Shown: in pieces, positions 6,807-13,823 of the stretch
How positions within the stretch are numbered: position 1 is the first letter of the stretch
Layout: every line of letters begins with the position of its first letter
Assembly (NCBI RefSeq): GCF_003243515.1
Contig: NZ_QFRA01000023.1
Coordinates: forward strand, 1 to 32,226
Reading direction: 5' to 3'
DNA from: Corynebacterium kroppenstedtii
GTDB taxonomy: Bacteria > Actinomycetota > Actinomycetes > Mycobacteriales > Mycobacteriaceae
Length of the DNA stretch: 32,226 bases
The notes under the pieces: model-generated
Databases searched by the model: none
The model's input: the letters and a program-made list of their open reading frames with translations, nothing else
What the model was told of the DNA's origin: nothing
Translations under genes and position numbers: made by a program

Positions 6807-7751
6807 TTACGCTTCCTCCACAGCCAGCACAGCATCGCGCACCGCGTGAGGCGCCTCCATGTGGACATAATGCCCCGCGCCGGGAACCACGGTGACGTGG
6901 TCGGCGTCGGCAGTAGTCTCGCGAGCCGTCTTTGACGCCGTGATCAAAGGGTCCTCGGCACCGTGGAGAACGCGCACAGCCGGGGGCGTCGAGCACTCAA
7001 TTTCATTCCAGCCGGACCAATCGGCCAGAACGGTTTGCGCTGTTCCGCGGGGCATTGTCGCCACCGCGGCCTTCCGGTGGCGGAGGCACGCGTAATAAGC
7101 GACGCGCTCAACGCCCATGGCGAAGCGTCGAATCGCAAGATACTCGTCGAAACTGTCGGAATATCGGAACGCCGAGCCAGCTAGATGGGCGACGATCTGC
7201 TCAAGGAACAAGCTGTGGTCGGCTTTCAGCCAGCGCTCCCCAAGCCGCGGGAAACGAGTGGCCATGCCGAGCGTGATCCGGTCGCGGTGCCGAATCGGGT
7301 GGCGGGTGACGACATCGACGTTCTGGCGCGGATGCGACGGGTTGAGGGCCACCACACGCTTAATGCGTTGCGGCTCGGTCAGACCAGCGATCACCGCTGC
7401 GGGCACGCTCTCTCCGTGGGCGACCACAGTTGCCGACGTATGACCCAGCGCAAGGACCAGGCCGGCGATGTCCAGCGCCGTCGTGCCCAGGTCGTAGCCG
7501 TGAGGGGGTTTGTCAGAGAGGCCGTAGCCGCGGAGATCCATGGCGACGGCGTGGTGATCTTCCGCGAGCAAGGGGAGGACGGATTGCCAGTCGAACCATC
7601 CGCCGGCGAAACCGTGAACCAGCAGCACTAATGGGGCGTCGGGGCTTCCGCTGTCGGCGCAATGAATGCGAACTCCCCGGCTGTGGTACAGGTGATGGGT
7701 CCACGGGCCATCGAGTTCAATGGCGGAGGGGTTCGTCGGGCGTTGAGGCAC
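6807..7751 (-). CDS. Alpha/beta-hydrolase fold protein (EphE/Rv3670-like) with degenerate nucleophile elbow
   Basis: A 314-aa alpha/beta-hydrolase in the position of mycobacterial ephE. The oxyanion strand LLVHGFAGGW (residues 43-52), DLRGYGLSDKP, a late acid loop VLHGAEDPLI and the catalytic-histidine motif GAGHYVHMEAP are all present. The nucleophile elbow, normally G-x-[S/D/C]-x-G, reads VVAHGESVPAA, with Gly113 where Ser or Asp is expected. The protein may be catalytically inactive, or use a shifted residue (Glu114 or Ser115). The start is GTG 7751 with no Shine-Dalgarno sequence. There is no signal peptide. The reading frame is intact and codon use is normal, so this is not a decayed gene. 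The substrate is unknown. Confidence 0.8.
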   Translation of the reverse strand: MPQRPTNPSAIELDGPWTHHLYHSRGVRIHCADSGSPDAPLVLLVHGFAGGWFDWQSVLPLLAEDHHAVAMDLRGYGLSDKPPHGYDLGTTALDIAGLVLALGHTSATVVAHGESVPAAVIAGLTEPQRIKRVVALNPSHPRQNVDVVTRHPIRHRDRITLGMATRFPRLGERWLKADHSLFLEQIVAHLAGSAFRYSDSFDEYLAIRRFAMGVERVAYYACLRHRKAAVATMPRGTAQTVLADWSGWNEIECSTPPAVRVLHGAEDPLITASKTARETTADADHVTVVPGAGHYVHMEAPHAVRDAVLAVEEA

Positions 7752-7786
7752 ACACCAGGTTTACCAAATCATGAGGCTCGACGGTA

Positions 7787-7827
7787 GACGGAACCAAAAA
7801 ACCGGCGATGCAGCGGGGCATCGCCGG
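7787..7827 (-). terminator. Rho-independent terminator of the DUF1469 gene
   Basis: Perfect 10-bp stem CCGGCGATGC (7802-7811) / GCATCGCCGG (7818-7827) with loop AGCGGG. Read on the minus strand it is followed by TTTTTTGG (complement of 7793-7800). It lies about 55 nt past the DUF1469 stop and separates that gene from the hydrolase downstream. Confidence 0.85.
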
Positions 7828-7880
7828 CGGGGTGGTGTCGACGTAGCTAAACCCACGTCCGTGCTGAGTGTTTCTAGCGT

Positions 7881-8420
7881 TTAGCTGTAGAGACCTTCAG
7901 CCGTTTCGACGTTCTTCGAGCTCGCGGTCTTGGAGGAACCCGAGTTGGACGAACCGCTGGGAACGACCTCGGGTAGCTTGCCGAAGGAATCGATGGTCGC
8001 TTCTGGCTTCTTCACCTGCTTGACCTGCTTCAGCCCGATGAGTGCGAAAATGCCTGCGAGCAGGAGCATTCCGGCGAAGACGATGGCGAATGCTGCCCAG
8101 CGGTAGAGCCAGATGTCAAGCACTTCTGCCAGGGTGAAGAAGAGGAAGAACGCGCTGAAGAAAGCGATAATGCCGGCGGCGGCGAACATTGCTCCGCCGA
8201 TGGCGCCCTTCTTCACCGACTGCGTGAGCTCTGCTTTGGCGAGCTCAATTTCGGTGCGAACGAGGGTGGTGATCTGGCCGGACGCGTCCTTGACCAGGCG
8301 ATTAATGCTGCCTTGACCTGCTGCGTGAGTATCGGCATCGCGGAGAGGGATGCTACCTACCTCGGGGAAAACCGAGTTTGAGCTATCGGTGTACAAGCCA
8401 TTTTTGTTCGTGGAGCTCAC
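7881..8420 (-). CDS. DUF1469 / phage holin superfamily III-like membrane protein (Rv3669-like)
   Basis: A 179-aa membrane protein. Residues about 36-70 form an amphipathic helix of the family (INRLVKDASGQITTLVRTEI onward). Two membrane segments follow (GAIGGAMFAAAGIIAFFSAF and WAAFAIVFAGMLLLAGIFAL, roughly residues 72-95 and 107-130). A Ser-rich, probably disordered cytosolic tail ends the protein. I choose GTG 8420 because AGGAGG (8432-8427) lies exactly 6 nt upstream; the ATGs at 8426 and 8438 overlap or precede that Shine-Dalgarno. Despite the holin-like fold name it is a chromosomal core gene next to marP and ephE in mycobacteria, not a phage gene. Function unknown. Confidence 0.87.
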   Translation of the reverse strand: MSSTNKNGLYTDSSNSVFPEVGSIPLRDADTHAAGQGSINRLVKDASGQITTLVRTEIELAKAELTQSVKKGAIGGAMFAAAGIIAFFSAFFLFFTLAEVLDIWLYRWAAFAIVFAGMLLLAGIFALIGLKQVKQVKKPEATIDSFGKLPEVVPSGSSNSGSSKTASSKNVETAEGLYS

Positions 8421-8588
8421 GGGCATCCTCCTGCGCATTAAAACATGGGGAAATCAAAACTTTCTCACCTAATTGTGCCATGCGCTAGGGAAAATAGCGA
8501 TTGAGGCCGTATTAAGAAATCCTGAACAGAAAAGTTTGTACATTGTTGGGCTTATTAAGAGATTTAACAGCTCTAACGGGGGTGAATC

Positions 8589-8717
8589 ATGGCAATAATG
8601 ATTGATGAAACGGGCATTGTTGGATTCGAAGTCTGTGGAGGCGAATTTCTGGACAGGGGTGCCGATTGTTTTCTTCATGTCCTGGTGGAGGGTAAACGGG
8701 GGCATTGTCAGTGGTGA
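8589..8717 (+). CDS. Putative 42-aa protein of unknown function
   Basis: ATG 8589 opens 42 codons to TGA 8715-8717. It is preceded by GGGGGTGA (8578-8585), a near-perfect Shine-Dalgarno 6 nt upstream. The product starts MAIMIDETGIVGFEV and ends EGKRGHCQW; it is acidic-neutral, has three cysteines and no membrane segment. I recognise no family. It is the only + strand frame with a good ribosome-binding site in the 8421-9073 gap. It may be a real small protein, or chance in a region used for regulatory RNA. Confidence 0.3.
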   Translation: MAIMIDETGIVGFEVCGGEFLDRGADCFLHVLVEGKRGHCQW

Positions 8718-8821
8718 GCGCGATTTTCCGCATCAGAGCGGGGGTATTTAGAAAGGGTCTTGCATTCTGCGCCTTTGATGTGCCAAAATTGTTGACGCAG
8801 GGCCCCCTCCCTTGAAGGGTG

Positions 8822-8912
8822 AGGAGCGTGGCCCGCCCCGGCCATCCCCCCGAGCCGGGTAAGACGGTCCGCATCGATCCCCCCTGATGCGGGCCGTCGC
8901 TCTATATCTGTA
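8822..8912 (+). ncRNA. 6C RNA (actinobacterial small RNA with two C6-loop hairpins)
   Basis: Two consecutive hairpins each present six cytosines in the loop. Hairpin 1: CCCGGC (8837-8842) / GCCGGG (8854-8859), loop CATCCCCCCGA. Hairpin 2: GACGGTCCGCATC (8863-8875) / GATGCGGGCCGTC (8886-8898), 13 pairs including one G-U, loop GATCCCCCCT. The linker is TAA. This is exactly the 6C RNA architecture known across Actinobacteria (B11 in M. tuberculosis), where C-rich loops pair with G-rich sites such as ribosome-binding regions. As in M. tuberculosis, it lies next to ssd. Ends are estimated. TTGACG at 8792-8797 is a possible -35, but I see no good -10. No U-run follows hairpin 2. Confidence 0.88.
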
Positions 8913-8985
8913 GGCCGCTGGCCCTGGATTCCTGTAGGCGGCTGTTCCCCGTCCAACCTGTGCTCTGTAGTGTGCGCGTGAAATC

Positions 8986-9009
8986 TGTGGATAACTTTTT
9001 TTATCCACA
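8986..9009. promoter_or_regulatory. Two inverted consensus DnaA boxes
   Basis: TGTGGATAA (8986-8994), spacer CTTTTT, TTATCCACA (9001-9009). The second arm is the strongest form of the DnaA box (TTATNCACA) and the first is its exact reverse complement, giving a pair separated by 6 bp. It sits 65 nt upstream of ssd. The same sequence could fold as a 9-bp hairpin, but no T-run follows it, so it is a poor terminator. Binding by DnaA is inference from the motif. Confidence 0.6.
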
Positions 9010-9073
9010 ATGAGGCCGGTGTGCAGCCCCTTTTTCGGCACGATCTGTCGACGATCTTTGCCACGATGTCGCC

Positions 9074-10228
9074 ATGTCCTCGAAAGAAATTGTGTGCTTA
9101 GTGGCGGACCTCCACTTGCTAGCAGAAGTCGAACAATGTGCGGCTGTTCTGGGATTTTCGCTTATCGACGGTCTGATGGACGCAGCGTTGGCGTCCCGGT
9201 GGCGCAGTGCCGACGCGGTGGTGGCGGATTGCGAGGGCCTGGACGAGGTGTCGTCATTATCGCTCCCTCCCCGGCGCGGCGTGTTCGTGGTGTGCGCGGG
9301 CACTCCGCCTTGGGAGCGGGGTGTGCAGGTGGGTGCCGAGGACGTCATGGTTTTGCCTGCGCGGTCGGGCGACTTGGTTGAAGCATTGTCGACGCGATGC
9401 TCCCGTAACGCAGTGTCAGGCGGTTGGGTAGCGGTGGTCTCTGCCGTCGGCGGCGCGGGTGGAAGTACTCTTTCGGCTGGTCTGGCGTTGTCGTGGGCTC
9501 AGTCAGGGCGTGGGGCTGTGGTGGTGGACGCGAATTGTGTGTCCGGCGCGGACGATGTCCTCCTCGGCGTGGAGAGCGAACCGGGCATGAGGTGGGGTGA
9601 TGTGAACGTGCGAGGGTGGCAAGACGGAGGGGTTGATGGGCGCGCGGTGGCGACAAATATCCCCGCGACCCTAGAGGGGGTGGGTGTGTTGTCGGTGGGG
9701 CGCGGTGCTCCGGCGGCCGTGGAGTGGAATCAGCGAGGGGCATTGGTGCAGCGTGTGGCCGGTTCGCTCGCTCGTGAGGGATTATCAGTGGTGGTCGACG
9801 TGTCGGGCGCGACCTGGTGGGAGGCGTCGGACTTCACCGGCTGCGATTGTGTTTTTGTGGTCGTCCCTGCGACATTGCGTGGTTTAGGCGGGGCAGTGCG
9901 CTGGCCGAGAGTGGCGCGCCAGGGCGGTGCGGACCCGGTGTCTGTAGTGAAGCATGAGGCGGTCTCGTCGGTGGGGGTCAAAGACGTTGAATCTGTGACG
10001 TCGATGCCGGTGGTGGCCGAGTTCACATCCGAGAAAAAGATCGCGAAGGAAATCGAGGAGACCGGACTTCGGCTGTGCGGGCGGTCGAGCTTTGCGCGCA
10101 TGGTGTCTGAGTTACGTGAGATCGCGGATGGCTACATAAAGAACGGCATGCCATCGTTGCCAGCCGATCAGCGCGCCATAAGTAGTGCTCAGAGCCGTGC
10201 CGCGCGCATGGGGGAGTTGGCAGCATGA
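9074..10228 (+). CDS. ssd: Septum-site-determining / TadZ-CpaE-like ParA-superfamily protein
   Basis: A 384-aa protein of the MinD/ParA superfamily matching Rv3660c (Ssd) by position and layout. Residues 1-110 form a receiver-like, degenerate domain. The ATPase domain starts GGWVAVVSAVGGAGGSTLSA (residues 116-135), where the Walker A loop (126-132) lacks both signature lysines, as usual for Ssd. VVVDANCVSGADDVLLG follows as the A' strand. In Tad systems the TadZ/CpaE homologue localises the pilus machine to a pole; mycobacterial Ssd affects septum formation. Which role applies here is open. The end overlaps the tadA ATG by 4 nt (ATGA), so it belongs to the tad operon. No Shine-Dalgarno sequence is seen before ATG 9074. 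Confidence 0.87.
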   Translation: MSSKEIVCLVADLHLLAEVEQCAAVLGFSLIDGLMDAALASRWRSADAVVADCEGLDEVSSLSLPPRRGVFVVCAGTPPWERGVQVGAEDVMVLPARSGDLVEALSTRCSRNAVSGGWVAVVSAVGGAGGSTLSAGLALSWAQSGRGAVVVDANCVSGADDVLLGVESEPGMRWGDVNVRGWQDGGVDGRAVATNIPATLEGVGVLSVGRGAPAAVEWNQRGALVQRVAGSLAREGLSVVVDVSGATWWEASDFTGCDCVFVVVPATLRGLGGAVRWPRVARQGGADPVSVVKHEAVSSVGVKDVESVTSMPVVAEFTSEKKIAKEIEETGLRLCGRSSFARMVSELREIADGYIKNGMPSLPADQRAISSAQSRAARMGELAA

Positions 10229-11544
10229 GCAGGGTTCAGAGTTTTGTGCAGGCGTGTCATTCGGGCGCGGATAATTCGGCTGCTCACACCGACGACGTCC
10301 TGGCACACGCAGGGGCGTCGGCAAAGACAGGGCTCTCGGCACAGGTTGGGCCGGCGAGCGACCGAATCCGCATGAGGCTTGCGCAGGGCAATGGCGATAC
10401 GTCCACGCGGCAATTGCCTCGGCGGTACGGGCGGAATATCCGGGCATCGGGATGTCGGGCGTCGTGCAGGAGGTTCGTCGGATTCGTAGGGAGATTCACG
10501 GTGCCGGGCCGGTGGAGCCGCTGTTGGACCTTCCGGATGTGACTGACGTGCTGGTCAATGGGGCCTCGGAGGTGTGGGTTGACGGCCCAGCCGGTTTGTG
10601 TCGGGTGGATTCCCCCTTCCGCGACGACGACCATGTGCGGGCAACAGCCGTTCGTTTAGCAGCCGCGTGTGGGCGTCGCTTGGATGACGCGTCGCCATAT
10701 TCAGACGGCTTTTATCGACGCGACGCTGCGGGTGGGAGCGTTCGTGTTCACGCTGTGCTGCCGCCTGTCGTCGAGCACCCGTGTTTGTCGTTGCGCGTGC
10801 TGGGGACGGCCTGACCAGCCTTGATGACCTTGCTCGCAGCGGCAGTGTGCCGTCCGATATGGCTGACGAGTTGCGCTCGTTGGTGCAGAGCCGCCAGGCG
10901 TTTGTGGTGTCCGGTGGGACGGGCGCGGGCAAGACGACGCTGCTATCGGCCCTGCTTGCGGAGGTCTCGCCGGACGAGCGGATCGTGTGCGTGGAGGATA
11001 CCCGTGAGCTGCATCCCCGTCACCCGCATGTTGTCGCGTTGACGACGACATCGCCCAACGTGGAAGGGCAGGGGGAAATCACGTTGCGCGACGTGGTCAA
11101 GCAGACGTTGCGGATGAGGCCGGATCGAATCGTGGTGGGGGAGATCCGCGGCGCCGAGATTCAGGAACTTTTCGCGGCCTTAAACACTGGTCACGACGGC
11201 GGCTGCGGCACTATTCACGCGAACGGGCCGGAGGAAATTCCGGCGCGGTGTGAGGCCCTGGGCGCAATGGCGGGGATGTCTCCAGAGTCGGTGAGAACAC
11301 AATTCCACGCCGCGATCCGGGTTGTTGTCCACGTTGAGCGGGCCTCATTACGTCGCCTGGCGAGCGTGGGAGTAGTGCCACCGGTAGGGAGAATTCCTCC
11401 CTAACTGACGGGAAGGGGAACGACGAACAACCGCTGTATCCAGGCATTTCATCGCCCGGAGTGGTGATGGTGTGGACGGCGGATGGTGGCCGCACCGATG
11501 CATGGCCATTGTGGGAGCGCGTTGTGCGAGGTGGTGCGCGATGA
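10225..11544 (+). pseudogene. tadA: Tad pilus secretion ATPase TadA/CpaF, frameshifted three times
   Basis: The motor ATPase of the Tad pilus, spread over three frames. Segment 1 (frame of ATG 10225) ends near 10405-10411. Segment 2 (AAIASAVRAEYPGIGM through CLSLRVL) ends at the GGGG run 10802-10805. Segment 3 carries Walker A SGGTGAGKTT, the Asp/Walker B region RMRPDRIVVGEIRGAE and the His box TGHDGGCGTIHANG, and ends near 11370-11404. Segment 4 returns to the first frame and gives TDAWPLWERVVRGGAR with stop TGA 11542-11544. Each junction is explained by loss of one base; the restored protein is about 440 aa. The restored stop overlaps the tadB ATG (ATGA), showing where the ancestral gene ended. 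As read it cannot give a full ATPase; recent decay or sequence errors are both possible. Confidence 0.85.
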
Positions 11545-12191
11545 TCCCGGTCGGTGTGCCGCTGTCGTGTGTGATCGCGGTGGTGGAGGGTCAGCGAGCC
11601 CACAGCGATAAACAGGTTCGCGTTAACCAACGCCAAGTAATAGCTCAGTGGGCGCAAGCCAGCAGCATGATCGCGAGTGAGCTCCTGGCCGGTGCAAGCC
11701 CCTTGGTAGCGGTTCGTCACGTTGCCGACGAAATGGACGGCGCGGATGACGTGGAAGGCCAAGTCGCGCGCGAGCTTCGCACGATGGTGAACCATTGTGC
11801 CTGGTTGGGCGCTCCTTGCGCTCCGTTGAGCACGTGGTCCTGCGAGCCGGATCAGGTGGGGCGCCAGGCGATCGCTCGAGCGTGGCTGGTGTCGCACCGC
11901 ACTAGCGTGCCTTTGGCGGAGGTCATGCAGGCCACGGCAGCAGATCTTCAGGCGAAACTCCATCATCAGGAGCGGACCGAGGTGTCGCTGGCGGGCCCAC
12001 GAGCGTCGACCCGCGTGCTGATGTTTCTGCCCCTCGTCGGAGTTGCGATGGGTCAGTCCATGGGTGCGGGCTCCATTCAGTTTTTATTGACGACGCAGCT
12101 CGGCGGCCTGTTGCTCCTGGTGGGGGTTGTTTTGGAGGTCGTGGGGCTAGAGTGGTCGCGCGCGCTAATGGCGAAGGCGGTGGCGGTGTGA
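11541..12191 (+). CDS. tadB: TadB-like inner-membrane platform protein (type II secretion F family)
   Basis: A 216-aa protein matching Rv3658c-type TadB. ATG 11541 overlaps the ancestral tadA stop by 3 nt; the longer in-frame start at 11472 lies within tadA coding sequence. The T2SSF core covers residues about 30-155 (QWAQASSMIASELLAGASPL through EVMQATAADL). Two membrane segments follow (STRVLMFLPLVGVAMGQSMG and LGGLLLLVGVVLEVVGL). It would form the membrane platform with TadC for pilin assembly, driven by TadA. The N-terminal membrane part is short compared with other TadB proteins. Its GTGA junction with tadC supports translational coupling. Confidence 0.8.
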   Translation: MIPVGVPLSCVIAVVEGQRAHSDKQVRVNQRQVIAQWAQASSMIASELLAGASPLVAVRHVADEMDGADDVEGQVARELRTMVNHCAWLGAPCAPLSTWSCEPDQVGRQAIARAWLVSHRTSVPLAEVMQATAADLQAKLHHQERTEVSLAGPRASTRVLMFLPLVGVAMGQSMGAGSIQFLLTTQLGGLLLLVGVVLEVVGLEWSRALMAKAVAV

Positions 12192-12664
12192 CGGCGGCGA
12201 AGAAGAACGTCGGAAGTGTGGGGCGTGCGGGGGCCATGTTGAATGCGGCCGCTGATTTGGACCTGGTGAAAGCGTGTTTGTCGTGTGGCCTTCCGGTAGG
12301 CGCAGCGGTGGGAGCGGTTGCCGATAGTGGCGGGTCCCAGTTTGTTGACGTCTGGAAGGGCACGGCGAACCGGTTGGCAATGGGGGTGGATTCCGATATC
12401 GCGTGGGCATTGTGCGCCGAAAATGAGGTGCTCGGCGATTTTGCTCGACGTGCGCGTCGGAGTGCCCGCTCGGGTGCTCGGTTAGCGGCCGATATCGGTG
12501 CGTTGTCGATGCACATGCGGCATCGGGCGACGGACCAGTCGGTGGCGGAGGCCGAGAAAGCCAGCGTGTACGTGGCGTTGCCGTTGAGCTTCTGTTTCCT
12601 TCCCGCCTTTATAGCGGTGGGGCTAGTTCCTATTGCTATCGGACTGTTATCGGGGTTGTCATGA
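12188..12664 (+). CDS. tadC: TadC-like inner-membrane platform protein (type II secretion F family)
   Basis: A 158-aa T2SSF-domain protein. GTG 12188 overlaps the tadB stop (GTGA), the preferred start; ATG 12152 in the same frame would add 12 residues, largely Gly, and overlap tadB by 40 nt. The core starts LDLVKACLSCGLPVGAAVGA, typical of mycobacterial Rv3657c, and ends with two close hydrophobic segments (ASVYVALPLSFCFLPAFIAV and GLVPIAIGLLSGL). It would partner TadB in the pilus platform. A 167-nt gap with no other recognisable feature separates it from the pilin gene, which may therefore have its own promoter. Confidence 0.8.
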   Translation: MTAAKKNVGSVGRAGAMLNAAADLDLVKACLSCGLPVGAAVGAVADSGGSQFVDVWKGTANRLAMGVDSDIAWALCAENEVLGDFARRARRSARSGARLAADIGALSMHMRHRATDQSVAEAEKASVYVALPLSFCFLPAFIAVGLVPIAIGLLSGLS

Positions 12665-12831
12665 CGACGGCAACCATCATGATCCAGGTGCCGATGGGTG
12701 GTCGTGGCCCACCGCAATATTCCATTCGCTCTATTTTCTTTGTTTTTGTCTCTCCATATCCATTGTCCTGGTGTTTTAGGCCTCGTTATTGAGGTGCGGC
12801 CTGTATTCCGCCATTTTTGAAAGGACTCATC

Positions 12832-13239
12832 ATGACTTGTGCAGTAACTATCAACGCAGTATCCACCAACCAGATTGCCGAACTATCGGCAGATACAGAC
12901 TCGCCATTTAATGCCGAGGAACATGCATTCGTGGCCCCTGAAGCGCACCCAACAGAGGCCGCTGAGGTTCAGCTCTCCTCGCGATCCGTCGATTCTCCGT
13001 CGGATGACATTTCTATCTCGGATGTCGCGGACGAGTCCGACCCCTCGCCCATGAGGTGGTGGGATCGAGCCAGCGCGGCGCTGTTCAACGAGCGTGGCAT
13101 GGCCACCTTGGAATACGCCTTGGTATGCGTGGCTGCGGCCGCCTTTGCCGGGCTGCTCTACATCATCGTCTCAGGCGGCGAGGTAGAAAACGCCCTCAAA
13201 GGAATTATCGAAGATGCTCTGAACAGTAAAAAGAAGTGA
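12832..13239 (+). CDS. Flp-type pilin precursor (DUF4244) with unusually long leader
   Basis: A 135-aa prepilin. The cleavage motif ERG|MATLEYALV puts the processing site after Gly89 with Glu at +5 (Glu94), as in type IV/Flp pilins. The hydrophobic helix ALVCVAAAAFAGLLYIIVSG follows, and the mature chain is only about 46 aa, ending in lysines. Actinobacterial DUF4244 pilins (such as Rv3656c) are normally about 60-70 aa in all; here some 80 acidic, Ser/Asp/Glu-rich residues precede the motif. ATG 12832 has AAAGGA upstream at 12820-12825 with good spacing, so the long leader appears genuine. The next downstream start options would be in-frame Met74 or Met90. The stop overlaps the tadE start (GTGA). 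Confidence 0.85.
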   Translation: MTCAVTINAVSTNQIAELSADTDSPFNAEEHAFVAPEAHPTEAAEVQLSSRSVDSPSDDISISDVADESDPSPMRWWDRASAALFNERGMATLEYALVCVAAAAFAGLLYIIVSGGEVENALKGIIEDALNSKKK

Positions 13240-13710
13240 ACCGAGCATTGATAAGTTCACGGCTTGCCGACGACATCATGTCGGCCTCTTCCGGTCCGTG
13301 CATCGTGGAACACGACGCTGGTTCTGACGTCCCTCAACCCACCGCCACGGCATCGTGGTGGACGAGAGGAAGCGTCACTATCGAAGCTGCGTTCGCGATC
13401 TCCATGGTGCTCGTCGTCGTGGGAATGGTCATCGTGGGGGTCATGGCCGTGGCGAATCAGGTAGCGGCAACGGAGGCGTCGGCAAATGCGGCGCGCCATC
13501 GCACGAGGAGAAAACCGCTCTGAAGTGGAAAAACACCTGGCTAGCGCAGTGAAAAACTCGACGATGAGGGTGAAGACGGCACCAGGCGCGGGAGGTCAGC
13601 CCGGCTTTGTGAAAGTAACGGTGAGAGTGAAGAACCCACTGAAAGATGCGGAGTCGACGTCGGTAGCCGTGAATGAAGAGAGCATCGGAAGCTCCGGTGA
13701 CGCTGGCTAA
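13236..13710 (+). pseudogene. tadE: TadE-like minor pseudopilin, frameshifted
   Basis: GTG 13236 overlaps the pilin stop. The first frame encodes a prepilin-like segment, RG|SVTIEAAFAIS, with Glu at +5 and a long hydrophobic helix, then reaches TEASANAAR and runs out of frame, ending at 13523. The family's C-terminal half continues in another frame from about 13498: IARGENRSEVEKHLASAVKN through GGQPGFVKVTVRVKNPL, ending at 13710. The junction lies in a GC-alternating run (13490-13497). Loss of one GC unit explains it and restores NAARAIARGE; insertion of one base would also fit. The restored protein is about 158 aa, normal for actinobacterial TadE. The unrepaired product would be a truncated membrane peptide. 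Confidence 0.78.
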
Positions 13711-13724
13711 TCCGGTTAAGCGCA

Positions 13725-13740
13725 ACTGATCGCGATCAGT
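13725..13740. repeat. 16-bp perfect palindrome between tadE and the tadG-like gene
   Basis: ACTGATCG (13725-13732) joined directly to CGATCAGT (13733-13740). It lies in the 113-nt gap between the last two pilus genes. As RNA it would form a 6-bp stem with a CGCG loop; no T-run follows. It could be a processing hairpin inside the operon or a protein-binding site for a promoter of the last gene. Confidence 0.45.
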
Positions 13741-13823
13741 GGGCGCAGGAGATACGTGGGTGCGAATAACTAGAGCCTCAACGACAGGCACAACATGGAG
13801 GGGGGAACGAAACGTGGGCGGAA

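Noticed and set aside
7881..8420. Prophage holin
   Set aside because: The holin-like fold name is misleading; no other phage genes are present and the gene is a conserved neighbour of marP in mycobacteria.
8986..9009. Intrinsic terminator of the 6C RNA
   Set aside because: The 9-bp hairpin has its T-run in the loop, not after the stem, and lies about 75 nt past the RNA; the DnaA-box reading explains the exact sequence better.
8587..9064. Several overlapping minus-strand open frames of 95-118 codons
   Set aside because: They cover the 6C RNA hairpins and DnaA boxes, lack ribosome-binding sites and give low-complexity products.
10225..11544. Programmed frameshifting in tadA
   Set aside because: No slippery heptamer with a downstream pseudoknot is evident at the three sites, and three programmed shifts in one gene are implausible.
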